Below are positions 19,801 through 24,828 of a DNA stretch of 64,000 nt, piece by piece. This DNA is from an uncultured Carboxylicivirga sp. GTDB taxonomy: Bacteria; Bacteroidota; Bacteroidia; Bacteroidales; Marinilabiliaceae. The translations under genes were made by a program, and so were the position numbers. Where the stretch lies: the NCBI GenBank assembly GCA_947491945.1, contig CANLLN010000020.1:1-64000 (forward strand). The letters run 5' to 3'. The stretch's first letter is position 1. Each line of letters starts with the position of its first letter. Below the pieces are notes generated by a model that saw nothing but the letters and a program-made list of their open reading frames with translations, made no database searches and had not been told where the DNA came from.

Positions 19801-22663
19801 TGATCCCAAGTCGGAGGTTATTAATCTTGGGGTTGGAGTTAACCGTTTCCGTTGGACCGTTGATAATGGCGGTTGTAAGTCGATGGATGAAGTGAATATT
19901 GCCAATAATTACCTGGAGACGGATGCCGGTGTGGATCAGATACTATGTGCTGATACTGCTACTTTGAAAGCTACTTCCACCTTCCCCGGAAAAGGAAGCT
20001 GGAGTGTGAAGGCCGGTGCCGGAACCGCCACCTTCGATGATTTGAACAATCCTTTTACCAAGGTGCGTAACCTGGAGCTTGGCGATAATGTACTGATCTG
20101 GACCATTAATTATGGCGGGTGTTCAGCTGTTAGTGAGGTGGTGATCACCAATGACAAGCCCACCGTAGCCTTTGCTGGTGATAACCAGAATTTGTGTGAG
20201 AAAAACAGCACAACCCTAAGAGGTAATCATCCCTCAGTGGGTAAGGGTGTGTGGTCAGTACTTAATGGTTCGGCAGTGATTAGCAATGATACAGATCCGA
20301 TGTCACAAATCTCAGACCTGGCCTTTGGCGATAATTACTTCCGATGGACCATCACCAATAATGAATGTGAGTCGGTATCGGATGTTCGGGTCAGCTATAA
20401 CCGCATCGAAGCCAATGCCGGAAGCGATGAACCGATCTGTGAAGATTACTATCAGTTGTCGGCCAATACGGCACATCCGGGTGTGGGTACCTGGAGTGTA
20501 GCTGGTGGCAGCGGACAGGCAATCTTCGAAGATATCAACAGTCCAACCACCAGGGTATCTAACCTGGCCAAAGGAGTGAATGTACTCAAGTGGCATATCG
20601 ATTACAGAGGTTGTGAGACCACCTCGGAGGTGCGTATTACCAATAATGCACCCAGCGAGTCCTATGCCGGTAATTTGCAGGAGGGGTGCGAAGACCATAC
20701 ATTGCTGGATGCTACCGTTCCATCGCCGGGTACCGGACGATGGGAAGTATTGATGGGATCGGGTACCTTGCAGGATGAGACCAATGCCAAAACAGCGGTT
20801 TCTGGCTTGTCGAAAGGGGAGAACGTATTCCGTTGGGTAGTGAGCAATGGCATCTGCGAATCGGTGGATGAAGTGCGTGTTGTGAATAATGCACCATCAG
20901 TGCCCTATGCCGGTGCCGATGATGAGTCGTGTTACAACGATTATCAGTTAAAAGCCGAGCAACCTCTCCACGGACAGGGCTTATGGACTATTGAGCAGGG
21001 CGGTGGTAATTTTACCGATCCAACAAGTCCCACTGCAAGCATTCGTAATATGAGTCCTGGCGTGAACATCTTCAAGTGGACTTTAACAAAAGGACAATGT
21101 GATTTAAGCCATAGCGTAACCATTACCAACAATGCTGCCGATCAGGCGCAGGCTGGTCCGGATATTACCGATTGTAAGGATTGGGCCGAGCTGGATGCCA
21201 ATATTCCTAAGGATGGTTTGGGAGAAGGACAATGGTCGCTGGTATCGGGTAAGGGAGATTTTGATAATGCCGCTGATCCTAAGTCGGTAATACGTAACCT
21301 GGGCTTTGGCGAAAATATTCTCATGTGGAGCATTATTAAAGGTAACTGCTTCACTTCCGATCAGCTTATCGTGTTTAACAAAGTACCGGATCAGGCTGAG
21401 GCAGGCGATAATAGAGCCACCTGTGAGGATTATATAGTGCTGAATGCCAACGATCCGGTGGATGGTAGCGGTACCTGGTCAGTGGTGAGTGGTAAGGGTG
21501 TCTTTGAAGATGAGCACAAGCATAATACCATGGTGACCGGTATGGGACTGGGTGAGAATGTGTATAAATGGACCATTGCTTATGGCGATTGTACCACCGA
21601 GGATATGGTGACGATCAGCAGTGCCAAAGCTACAGCCTATGCCGGCGAAGATGATGTTACTTATGAGCCTGAGTATTTGCTTCAAGCTGCCAATGCGGGC
21701 TCGCAAGATGCGCTATGGACTGTAATAGCCGGTAGTGGTACCTTCGACGATGCTACCTTCTTTAATACTACTGTACGCGATTTGGCACCCGGTAAAAATA
21801 CCTTCCGATGGAGCATTACCACAGGTGACTGTGAGGTATACGACGAAGTAACCATTGATTATAAAGAAGTACCTGACGCCGGATTTATAGTGGATAAAGA
21901 AGAAGGGTGTTTCCCGCATAAGGTCAAGTTTACCAATTATTCCGTAGGAGGTGATGATTTTACCTGGGACTTTGGTGATGGTGTTTCATCTACCGTTCGC
22001 AGCCCAAGTCATACTTATGAGCAGGCCGGTATTTACACCGCGGCATTAACCGTCGCCGGCCCTGATGGGCAGGATGCCGTGTTTACGCAGCGTATCATTG
22101 TGCATGACCATCCGGTAGCCGATTTCACGGTGGGGCCTGAAGTTGTCTATATCCCTGAGGATGAAATTCGCTGTCATGATATGTCCATCGATGCCATCCG
22201 CTGGTTCTGGGACTTTGGCGACGGTAATAGCTCCGAGGAGCGCAATCCTTCGCATACTTATAGCGATGGTGGCGTTTATGACATTACGCTTAGAGTGGAG
22301 AATGCCTTGGGCTGTGAGAGTAGCCTGACAAAAGAAGAGGCGGTGACGGCAGAATTAAGCGGTTTTGTAGCCTTTCCAACAGCCTTCCGACCTCGACCCG
22401 GTGGCAGTGGCAATACGGGTAATTTGGGCGATCGTAGCGATGCTATATTCAAACCACAGCACCGCGATGTAGCTACCTTCCATATTCAGGTATTTAACCG
22501 TTGGGGACAGATGATTTTTGAGTCTCACAACATTGATGAGGGATGGAACGGTAACTTCAAGGGTAAGTTGGCACCACAAGCTGTATATGTTTATAAGGCA
22601 GCGGGTACTTTCACCAACGGTCGTGAGTTTAACAAAGCAGGAAGTATATTATTAGTGAGATAA
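1802..22663 (+). CDS. Giant T9SS-secreted SprB-like adhesin (6,953 aa, type B sorting domain)
   Basis: This single uninterrupted frame encodes a protein of roughly 0.7 MDa. A signal peptide ends near residue 36 (NTFAQ); Met17 is a possible alternative start that keeps the hydrophobic core. Residues 37-1594 hold Ig-like modules of two kinds: one with GDG and GTYTVxA signatures, one with FCED and DGTAxFxP signatures. Residues 1595-4644 hold about 35 SprB-type modules (ISCxGxxDGxIxVxxxGG, then GLxAGxYTVTVTDAxGC). Residues 4645-5108 hold further PKD/Ig-like modules, and 5109-6688 hold 19 repeats with a WSVxSGxG core. Two PKD domains (WDFGDG twice) follow, then a C-terminal gliding-motility-type T9SS sorting domain (VFNRWGQMIFES, then WNG). 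SprB is a mobile gliding adhesin in Flavobacterium; a role here in adhesion, gliding or matrix binding is inferred. The porP/sprF gene lies 7 bp downstream, the classic partner arrangement. Long antisense frames inside it are coding shadows. Confidence 0.95.
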   Translation: MSVNTRALIHYIIKGRMAVLLCILVLLGVGGQNTFAQVEACAGGVLQLGDTFDEMVPPPVNGHRDKGYWTASPSLTFSNSNDPNAIVSGFVRGVTYSIIWHHQGGKDYELTVVVSKDANVDNWKLLNEDDNTDDVVLCEKEKYDFYVPWDGDLWTETVEFWVTHDADGSSEAWGDAGNWFGKASTIKPSEYDDQDLIWALVNDHDGCQIKTNEIRISSVAATEVRVQGGISVCQTSVVDLNLVLEVIPFDPVNYEYQWYKDGIELSGEEGGTYPITEEGSYHVVVEGCDREIVSNVVTVTEDLLPEAVIDGNHICENPEGQNATLTSSVSGGDIGTYTMEWVRNGVSDATMGNAGTATTNAVGSYQLKLVSATDDQCYRLSNEFIVEAVSPVVNVFDAIQPGLCLTEYTPEISRQFSGGNGAPFVYTLRELGQGDRDLTANNDLLQTTSLGGTRTASTTIQLVNVTDANGCMASGLPLEAVFNFTPSLAPVVKTISGIDVCAPASTTVTCPLAEKDVVYYLAKDDVEVPASRQTGDGATDLSWTVSDPGTYTVYAVDPCDGALVLMADQVMVSTIPLEQTMTQLTGDGCSNVTHVFGLDDSELGVSYTLYRDGNAGQEIAGTSDPINFDGVSDVGTYTIYAKRGACERLMDGSFAVKAAPDVVGITMVGSDGCSNELKNIGISANQTGVTYELILDGDTSAPVKTIVGDGTAGDKNFFATPTQLAAGVYTVLATAPNACEALVTGVITISPEPTDLPFVGGVVCGSGDISIPNAQAGVTYTLYFNNGTGEIQHPSYTPVTPISDGTTVSFNGLNAPGTYRVYAESGICDRFLSRTLIVERTPQTQTVTVPDAEYCADEPGVEIDLANTENGVEYVLIDDTGADVAAITGDGTARSFINVKEGIYSVEARSSGGACVVVLADNITINENALPTPEIDNLPNDFCEDQEAITLFGRPRNDGGSWAGQGITDNNDGTASFDPGAVSMSGASYNITYTYVDGNGCSNTIIEQATVHANAIDGTTLQILLPDGSVPDLDYCEDSPVITLKAVYKGTDIITNEAVFSGNGVTDGGDGTATFSPAAAGLGSHTIRLDYVDAPTNCEGFTTLTVQVGTALSLVNPFPTSFCSSDNAKYRLAGLVEGAVPPAGTTTFEIWDDADKAISPAYPNDDFDFVPADFFLANGAGDYQLVFNYNVGSCVNRLIMDFSIYESLDPSILIDNGSGQTNFCYEHGAVSLKPVSTIPSGAIVSFKGNGVAHIDTAEAVFSTNSDNIVYAPASNPITLTIDNHGCVTDRTRNITVTKVETIIVDLLTDYCTNDVPQTIKADKGIAEVKATFTAEKNGNLVKDFLKDNGDNTATIDPSVGEGNYVVTMTYKQLSDGCTAVVQQNVRVHLAQPVTFTGVVDGQKICRASAPIDLTGTMPDIDGDGTPDGVGNFLEITGLTNTGSDTNGNAINADDGKAVLNPSAMLPGTYTIRYEYLSDPGSCFTYYEKEIVIVDSPSDIFNITVNEVVGGDASYCIDDDPKDKGVIIGLDGSNTDVTYELLLGGAPLDPVVEVQGDGGAIEFGRQSVEGTYTVRAKVGACDAIMTGSVTVEQYELILQATNITHNVCKDDKEGALTLKASGGSGNYEYRNESAATSTWTATPSFTGLAAGTYEFSVRDLAPSACEKLDAITVEIKEPATALTVVEDEAQRINVGCVPCSAGGTCEGSATIVVSGGTPFTGDELGTYPTAYKITWPDRQNGLTANGLAAGTYGVTVEDANGCVETINIIIENNDPLNIIEYDVAANHIDNNCYDGAAGEFMVKATGGSGEYMFSLDGDNYVNSNQPDQTLHLFTGLAAGDYTIYVQDKNYTRCTFDNATQVTITEPAAPLSLTETANVQVSCSGGADGSFTVQAAGGNGTYEFSLVNPAVDNSQWQAATNAPNELVVSGLSVGSYSVWVRDAKPEAQTCTPATIVVTVTEAVALSFNAPVVVNPSCYNNTDGKVVLSGAGGSGNYVYSINDGTGASPWQASNTFKGLRAGVTYTFSIAEAAQQNTCNKLDILSVTLTEPSDFTTSEVVTEHKDVSCFGGNDGSFTVATTGGEGIIEYYLTDGTNEIRGWDPNPVFENLSVGTYQVSVRDRGTTSADFCEKTNVLSVVIQQPTAGLSITSEVVTPATCHGSATGAIAITVDGGTPDYSYQWHNIDTNTPVSPANGGETANAINLVAGNYRVTITDANECDITSPIYTITENTAINVSLDAYTDVTCYDAADGTITISASGGSGAYRYSIDGGAWEGGPATSYTFTGVDAGMHVIMVEDMNVAGCIGVNTVQQNITQPSQLSLSATVTPVSCNGLADGSITISPSGRAAITDYEFYCNEFGTWQTSPTFSGLVAGTYHFKVRDKITQTCESVLTGPYVVSEPDEFTTTVTIQDVTCKGGTDGQLTFATLPANGVYEYSINGGAWQTTPVEGLPAGVYQIQVRDVNTTCVKNLPDAVISEPGNALVIDNVITTDVDCHGSATGAVEVSVSGGSGVYTYQWRNMSTGIDVLPANQGDRAKAIDLPAGDYRVTITDDSGCSLPSPVYTITQPNELTATYTVSHISVVGLTDGQIVVANPPTGGTAPYTITWNDGNTLWTRDNLTDDTYRFTVTDAKGCEFTQDVEVFANQALDLSVVSNSINCFRAKTGILDLTISGGTSDYTINWSGTLYDNTVVSGTQSTAANNLEIKDLFAGVYSVTVTDAKGVSLTKTKVEIKQPAELTISKDAQSDISCYGQANGQISVTLSGHDAAAMPNYNMSWSGPGGYADAGAVKDVSNQNNLSLAGDYTVTVNYNSTCAVSETFTINAPTEIVATYTETHISAAGASDGKIVVDVPSGGVGPYTITWADGAAFDGQWTRSGLAPKDYSFTIKDATGCTNNYTATILGVKALDFTATPTPINCFGDAEGIIALLIKGGVAPFDVQWDAVLYDGSTASDSHTNITSNYELKNLQAGKYQVTITDANGATLSKPVEVKQPNELLINILQVKDISCAGEADGHIQVELAGHDAGDMNNYTLTWIGPGGFSASGTPADANPITNQEDLALPGTYTITANYNNSCYVSDSYVIAEPTPIEVTHTVKQISVVGGTDGRIVVNKPSGGTPGYTITWADDAAFDNVWTRDNLAKGTYTYTVTDQSNCELTQVIEINELSALNFSATANAINCYGANTGRIALLISGGEAPYQISWEGVQFDNQVVSDVATTPDVNFEISDLYAGDYTVRVRDNKGIEVSQVLTVVQPNELIINLSPSNISCFGEADGAVLATVTHGANNVDNYSIAWSGPAGYSRSGIVKTHAQITDLARQGVYQATVNYNGSCSHSESVYVNEPEDIEITLESVTEVSCHGGSDGALVVAASGGADFSYQWYKWNAGSGAFEALSETGTSISDKSAGRYKVEAILASTGCVGELECKIPQPDALAVKVTPVNITGCNGDDSGELQITITGGTQPYRYNYGTGDIALPVGTSSAEITKLTAGFYNVVVTDAKGCVTAVNNTLINQPNALQINVIKESISCVEGGAGWPDGELVVEISGGRILTMDHNYLITLEAANHSDVVRRIVNPNGATHTETFDNLSADSYTLKVYDENSTDPAYCVQSYDFVLEPISVSVNVGNASCEGVSDGSITDITISGASKDYTYNWSSPDGGLGLDNSTLNQDGLSVGTYELTIADPNRNACSVTETYVVGYDKVLVIEGTTYDVECYGDASGAITLDVAGVGANPVYYWTGPGITAANENNKDQAGLVAGDYTVLVSDASTGMACTASRTFTVKEPAAPLSFNVNYEITACDPYIRTLVLSNIKGGSGNPDPAFGDFTYHVAGPGNAIQDVTDYRRFKVTKGGLYTVKIVDKNNCETSHTITIPEEIAINPVITDVKCNGGQTGGISVNLTGGSSKFAYSWTKTDDGAFTASTPTISNLFAGEYVLEVTDLDENEGGTNCIRTYTFQVKEPLPIMISDDDKGHVTCNGDADGYINLDIQGGVAPYTYSWSPVSGGIVQGQKNQSGLVGGTYTITVVGANGCTAQKDIIINEDAPLDGVIKLTDTNCDGSNGALALTPSGGSGNYLYSWSSVDGNPANIVKGQKDQNDLTGGTYNVVITDADPAKSSCQTTLSATLTKAITMSNIDVQPVSCRGNDDGSISFDVNGGDGTYTYQWSTADGNATALTPGARNQKGLSPGTYTVTITDGRTAGGVNCAITRDFVIEASTGLNVNVAIVDIDCHGEEAGALTAVVTGGSGDYSFSWNEGAYTTNEISALSAGVYTLVVNDNILGCTYVGSYTIKEPLQEIRIDAVNITDVLCHGELTGEIDIQVSGGTAPYNYIWTGPGNPSGNNPSGLAAGTYSVTIQDAKGCTLPSGNIVIEQPASHVSVSNPQITDVSVTGGNNGQVQMDVTGGVAPYEFAWYDAADTQVSTTNPAAGLSSGTYRVVVTDDNNCSFEYTGIKVVEPGEHLGFEKTVHQVSPCNGADNGELHINRVYGGFPIAGSHYRIQVTGPGVAQDVNATSLHLTNLAAGNYRVIITDDVGTTVQEDIEITQYPGLTISTTVASQVDCYGTSTGVIEGTVSGGKVNDAGNYRVEIINEKGYFDSQNVAQTPGTFTFNNLPAGNYTITAYDYAGNFDTQSPTRGNCNALDQQVIIQPEAEVVFSSADGSSKICMGEDFNMVLTTSNWDFAVDGSLGVTLYDGTTYWVETVNKTPYPVTVTPSMSRTYRITKVVDPADANCLKGTGNGQVQLVVNPLPTANISGPSEVCEEGTVQLSVSLTGVAPWIVTWIDENNGTSDTDTVDISPMIITDMPVVDARYRVLSVADANTCSNGGDGVVEVTVNAKPGVTLTGSTDICKGGSATLDIEFTNTAYPYTISYEANGNPNTMVVSPSVGTTYNWMVSPRETTTYKITGVTDVNGCTMNMGSTISAVVTVNNLPGTINVINSTDDSDGVCQSQTGVVYTIDAVSDANGGYVWTAPAGSSIVSGNGTTSVVLDFDPDFAGGYLEVYATNACGNGDITQRWIPAKHLPDAVGPITASATEFCQGTAGITFSVSPVADATSYRWELPAGFIIRGTADAASIIVDLDPMLDRISADVKVTPINACGEGPNAAVLGVEVYPLPSANAGMDDHICGNSYILKATDPATINGNWSGRWEVIAGQATISDATAHNATLSNMSRGDVVLRWTVTNNVAGGLNNCSAADEVTIRNNTLSVSINPEANNVCDGTLRLSGTSLSNPSVTGGWVAVHPVGSSAVFSDATQANTTVTNLPAGLNRFRWTLMQNGCESFAEVEVINNEGSDAIINNGLSLDVCDSEVELSAVEPLVGKGRWSLVSGSGVIASPDQPVTQISKLQKGANQFKYTVENNGCSKSATITVYNNQLDVDAGDAFTQCGDTYTLKASEVPADASGQWSIPLGMGTGVFDDATSPEAIVSGLAKGDNTLEWSVTKRGCVSRDRVVITNNAATTATVGAHQELCAYETVLTGNRPAIDEGETAFWSVIKGAGTFDDVTAHDSRVSGLAHGENIFRWTINRGNCSSSADLIVLNKHVDVFAGKDTIICRKTVSLNATPPQEGDVGEWSLMSGVGGGTFKPEDINNPQILMGGLDYGKNGFVWTIDHDGCKSSDEVYVYNNNPYYVDANGDKREISAGDPIFITGTEVVMVADQPAVGSGVWSLVSGGGIIESPDKGGTRITDLRSGVSVFRWTVSNSICAYSSDVTITNGAIEQANAGRDNFTCDGTVKLAANEPITALGEWSVIEGAGKFEDKTKFNTMVIDLDKGENKFMWTLYNGSAQSKDIVVITNNEVAQAKAGQDKTICNTDEFELSAVAPEVGRGTVEWSVVSGSGVFDKADSPSTYVRGLSQGVNELKYRISLDKCYSEAYVSITNNTPTAPDAGDDLTICTDSVLLLPNTPAFGEGEWSVLSGHADPASLEKDWAKKLAPGENVLVWTINNNGCELTDSVSIINNEPAVAYAGEDILNGLCVDHTLLNASAPLSGRGIGSWERISGSGDVVDPYDPKSEVINLGVGVNRFRWTVDNGGCKSMDEVNIANNYLETDAGVDQILCADTATLKATSTFPGKGSWSVKAGAGTATFDDLNNPFTKVRNLELGDNVLIWTINYGGCSAVSEVVITNDKPTVAFAGDNQNLCEKNSTTLRGNHPSVGKGVWSVLNGSAVISNDTDPMSQISDLAFGDNYFRWTITNNECESVSDVRVSYNRIEANAGSDEPICEDYYQLSANTAHPGVGTWSVAGGSGQAIFEDINSPTTRVSNLAKGVNVLKWHIDYRGCETTSEVRITNNAPSESYAGNLQEGCEDHTLLDATVPSPGTGRWEVLMGSGTLQDETNAKTAVSGLSKGENVFRWVVSNGICESVDEVRVVNNAPSVPYAGADDESCYNDYQLKAEQPLHGQGLWTIEQGGGNFTDPTSPTASIRNMSPGVNIFKWTLTKGQCDLSHSVTITNNAADQAQAGPDITDCKDWAELDANIPKDGLGEGQWSLVSGKGDFDNAADPKSVIRNLGFGENILMWSIIKGNCFTSDQLIVFNKVPDQAEAGDNRATCEDYIVLNANDPVDGSGTWSVVSGKGVFEDEHKHNTMVTGMGLGENVYKWTIAYGDCTTEDMVTISSAKATAYAGEDDVTYEPEYLLQAANAGSQDALWTVIAGSGTFDDATFFNTTVRDLAPGKNTFRWSITTGDCEVYDEVTIDYKEVPDAGFIVDKEEGCFPHKVKFTNYSVGGDDFTWDFGDGVSSTVRSPSHTYEQAGIYTAALTVAGPDGQDAVFTQRIIVHDHPVADFTVGPEVVYIPEDEIRCHDMSIDAIRWFWDFGDGNSSEERNPSHTYSDGGVYDITLRVENALGCESSLTKEEAVTAELSGFVAFPTAFRPRPGGSGNTGNLGDRSDAIFKPQHRDVATFHIQVFNRWGQMIFESHNIDEGWNGNFKGKLAPQAVYVYKAAGTFTNGREFNKAGSILLVR
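6584..15733 (+). repeat. Block of about 35 SprB-type modules within the giant adhesin
   Basis: Counting by eye, about 35 modules of 75-100 residues follow each other in residues 1595-4644. Most open with a cysteine strand (such as DISCYGQANGQI), continue with a SGG/PYxxxWxG strand, and end with GLxAGxYxVTVTDAxGC and then an EP or QP linker. This is the SprB repeat signature. Copies are well diverged, so the block is old, except for the triplet super-repeat at 9499-11822. Confidence 0.85.
9499..11822 (+). repeat. Three-module super-repeat present three times in tandem
   Basis: Three successive units of about 770, 782 and 772 bp (starting near 9499, 10269 and 11051) each encode the same ordered trio of SprB modules. 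Module A opens with the pattern TxTxxHIS and lacks the usual cysteine. It contains PYTITWxDG and, in two of the three copies, WTRDNL. Module B opens with AL(D/N)F-like sequence and INCF/INCY. Module C has ISC, SGPGGY-like and VNYN segments. The A-B-C order is kept in all three. Residues are about 2567-3340. Confidence 0.85.
17125..21866 (+). repeat. Nineteen ~80-residue WSV/GxN repeats within the giant adhesin
   Basis: Residues 5109-6688 divide into 19 consecutive units of about 78-90 residues. The consensus read by eye is: AGxDxxxC, LxAxxPxxGxGxWSVxSGxG, FxDxxxPxTxVxxLxxGxNxFxWTI, NxGCxSxDEVxITNN. A cysteine pair (one near the start, one in the GC turn) is present in nearly all units. Unit 7 lacks the first cysteine, unit 8 lacks the second, and unit 19 lacks the first. 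I do not recognise this as one of the standard named domains, though it resembles PKD-like folds. Confidence 0.8.
21867..22660 (+). other. Two PKD domains and type B T9SS C-terminal sorting domain of the adhesin
   Basis: PKD1 (about 21875-22100) has FTWDFGDG and PSHTYEQAGIYTAALTV. PKD2 (about 22105-22350) has FWDFGDGNSSEERNPSHTY. The final ~95 residues hold FPTAFRPRPGG, FNRWGQMIFES, WNGNFKG, VYVYKA and a closing hydrophobic strand. This matches the gliding-motility-associated (type B) T9SS C-terminal domain, whose members are often exported with a dedicated PorP/SprF protein. Confidence 0.9.
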
Positions 22664-22670
22664 ATCCAGT

Positions 22671-23750
22671 ATGATAAAGAGCGTTAATACCAATCGGATA
22701 TATAAGTTTATTAAGGGATGCCTTGTAGTCGTGGCTTGCTTGCTTGCAGGCAAAGCTGCGGCACAGGATGTATCCTTCTCACAGATGTATGCTACTCCCC
22801 TGTATCTTAGTCCTTCGTTCACGGGGCTGAGTGACGGAACCCGTGCCAGTATGACCTATCGCGATCAGTGGCCCGGTCTTTCACGTGCCTTCCGCTCTTA
22901 TGCCATATCGGCCGATCATTTTTTTGACGATTACAACAGTGGAGTGGGCATCATGTTGCTGCGCGACGACAGCGGACAGGGTGCCATTGTGCAGCAAAGT
23001 ATCAGTGCTTTATACGCCTATGAAATTGAGGTAGCACGTGATATTTTTGTGCGTCCGGGAATTGAGTTTGCCTATCGGGAGCGTAATCTGGATCTTATCA
23101 ATGCCATTTTTCCTTCCGATCAGGATGCTAATGGCGGCAGCACACCGGGCGGGAGCTCTGGCAATGGAGAGTATAATCACAAACAATTTGATGCCGCCGC
23201 ATCCGCCATGATCTACAGTAGCAATTTCTGGTTGGGCGCAGCCGTGCATAACCTGGTGAAGAGCGATATTAGCACTACTGACCTGGAAACGCATCACCCC
23301 ATTAAAACATCATTGTACGGGGGATATAAATTTCACTATAATCAACGATCTCGACGTAATAACGATCAGAGTCTTACCCTGGCCTTTAATTACCGTATGC
23401 AGCAAAATTTCAATCAGCTCGATATTGGTACATACTGGTACATCAATCCCATTGAATTAGGACTGTGGTATCGGGGACTTCCTTTCGCCTCCAGTGGTGG
23501 CCTCGTTAATCACGATGGCTTGATCTTTATTATGGGTATCAATGTGGGGCCTGCCCGAATTGCCTATAGTTACGACTGGACATTATCCGAATTAAGTGGT
23601 TACAGCAATGGGGCCAATGAGCTTTCATTAATCTTTCGTTTCAATAAAGGTTTTAAAAAGCGTAGCTCAAGAGGAGCAATTCCTTGCAGTGCGCCTGGCA
23701 TTGGTGGTTCAGGATCGAAGTATCGACGACGTACGCGTTCTTTCTTTTAG
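22671..23750 (+). CDS. PorP/SprF family type IX secretion system outer-membrane protein
   Basis: The 359-residue product has a signal peptide ending near residue 31 (KAAAQ) followed by DVSFSQMYATPLYLSPSFTG, the typical start of mature PorP/SprF proteins. The rest is rich in alternating aromatic and polar residues, as expected for a beta-barrel. In Flavobacterium, SprF is needed to bring the adhesin SprB to the surface. Here the gene starts 7 bp after the giant adhesin stop, so the two are probably co-transcribed and PorP/SprF is the export or attachment partner of that adhesin. The C-terminal tail (KRSSRGAIPCSAPG, then RRRTRSFF) is basic and contains one cysteine. Assignment to PorP versus SprF subgroups cannot be settled by eye. 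Confidence 0.93.
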   Translation: MIKSVNTNRIYKFIKGCLVVVACLLAGKAAAQDVSFSQMYATPLYLSPSFTGLSDGTRASMTYRDQWPGLSRAFRSYAISADHFFDDYNSGVGIMLLRDDSGQGAIVQQSISALYAYEIEVARDIFVRPGIEFAYRERNLDLINAIFPSDQDANGGSTPGGSSGNGEYNHKQFDAAASAMIYSSNFWLGAAVHNLVKSDISTTDLETHHPIKTSLYGGYKFHYNQRSRRNNDQSLTLAFNYRMQQNFNQLDIGTYWYINPIELGLWYRGLPFASSGGLVNHDGLIFIMGINVGPARIAYSYDWTLSELSGYSNGANELSLIFRFNKGFKKRSSRGAIPCSAPGIGGSGSKYRRRTRSFF

Positions 23751-24167
23751 TGTCTTAACTAATGCTCGTGTTTTTTGGCAGAAAATGTTGTAAGGGCAGC
23801 CTGTAGTCATCATGTTTAGCTCATTTCAGGCTGGTTCACATTAGGATTGAAGTGAAGGCTTAACGCGCTGTTCGAAGGATGCTATAAAAAATATTTGTTA
23901 ATACCGTGCTTGATTATTGTTAGGACACATATTTTTGACTATCGGAAACTAAACCACGCTCATTTCTTCGGCTATATCGCTGACTAATAAATACTGTCTG
24001 TTTTTTGTTAGAGCATGCCGATTTGATTAACCTTAGACAAGTTTTGATAAAGCCTGATGCAGGCGTGATGGCTTAAGTAAAAAAAAGTTGCAAATATTTT
24101 TATATGTAGGGTAATCACCTATATTTGTTGTCCGTAAAATCTTAGTTAAATATATCACAAGTAAAGT
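23751..24167. other. 417-bp gap between porP/sprF and the OmpH-like gene
   Basis: The gap is AT-rich with no convincing gene. It contains two boxes that fit the Bacteroidota -7 consensus TAnnTTTG on the plus strand, at 23930-23937 (TATTTTTG, with CTTG 17 bp upstream) and at 24120-24127. The first would give a long leader of about 220 nt if used for the next gene. No clear terminator hairpin follows the porP/sprF stop. Confidence 0.5.
24120..24127 (+). promoter_or_regulatory. Putative -7 box for the OmpH-like gene
   Basis: TATATTTG matches TAnnTTTG exactly and lies 41 bp before the start codon. No good -33 TTG is seen at the usual distance. Confidence 0.45.
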
Positions 24168-24770
24168 ATGAAACAATTATCAACAGTGTTGAACGGCGTA
24201 TTGCTAATTGCGGTTATTATATTATTTGTATTACATTTTACCGGTTCTGGATCAAAGCAGCCCCAGGTAGTCGCAGGTAATGAAACGGGCGGAGATGCGT
24301 ATTCGGTAGCTTATATAAATACTGACTCATTGCTGCTTAACTATAGCTATGCTAAAGAGGTGAATGAACAATTGATGAGTAAGGAAGAAGCCTCTCGTGC
24401 GGATTTCAATGGCAAAGCCAAGGTTTTTCGTCAGGATGCAGTTGAGTTTCAGCGTAAACTTCAGAATAACGGTTTTTTAAGCATGGAACGCGCACAAAAA
24501 GAACAACAGCGCTTGGCCAAAGCCGAGCAGGATTTGGCGCAGTTGAATCAACAACTTACCAATGAGCTGATGCAAGAGCAGGATAAGTTGAATCGCCAGT
24601 TACGCGATACCCTTATTAACTACCTGGAGATTTACACGCAAACCAAGCCCTATAAGGTGATTTTAAGTAATACACTGGGTGATAATGTGCTTTATGGCGC
24701 TGATGGTGTTGATATCACAGGTGAGATTGTGGACGCTTTAAATGCACGCCACAAAGCAGCAACAAAATAA
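24168..24770 (+). CDS. OmpH/Skp family periplasmic chaperone-like protein
   Basis: The 200-residue product has an N-terminal hydrophobic segment (about 7-24), then AYINTDSLLLNYSYAKEVNE, the usual opening of OmpH/Skp proteins in this phylum. A long charged coiled coil rich in Gln, Glu, Lys and Arg spans about 60-150, and a closing strand region follows (PYKVILSNTLGDNVLY). Skp-type proteins hold unfolded outer-membrane proteins in the periplasm. The hydrophobic segment lacks a clear cleavage site, so the protein may stay anchored in the inner membrane. The gene is followed by a strong intrinsic terminator. A second, more canonical Skp copy probably lies elsewhere, beside bamA, as in related genomes; that is inference. 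Confidence 0.82.
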   Translation: MKQLSTVLNGVLLIAVIILFVLHFTGSGSKQPQVVAGNETGGDAYSVAYINTDSLLLNYSYAKEVNEQLMSKEEASRADFNGKAKVFRQDAVEFQRKLQNNGFLSMERAQKEQQRLAKAEQDLAQLNQQLTNELMQEQDKLNRQLRDTLINYLEIYTQTKPYKVILSNTLGDNVLYGADGVDITGEIVDALNARHKAATK

Positions 24771-24791
24771 TACAGTATAAAAACTATAAGG

Positions 24792-24824
24792 GGGCAGAGG
24801 TCGGTGGACTTCTGCCCTTTTTTT
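24792..24824 (+). terminator. Intrinsic terminator after the OmpH-like gene
   Basis: Stem GGGCAGA (24792-24798) pairs with TCTGCCC (24811-24817), with a 12-base loop and a T7 run at 24818-24824. The run ends only four bases before the ATG of the next gene. Confidence 0.85.
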
Positions 24825-24828
24825 ATTG

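Noticed and set aside
1802-22663. Giant frame as an assembly artefact from collapsed or expanded repeats
   Set aside because: Modules are diverged from each other at DNA level and the frame has no stop over 20 kb; only the triplet region is regular enough to need a long-read check.
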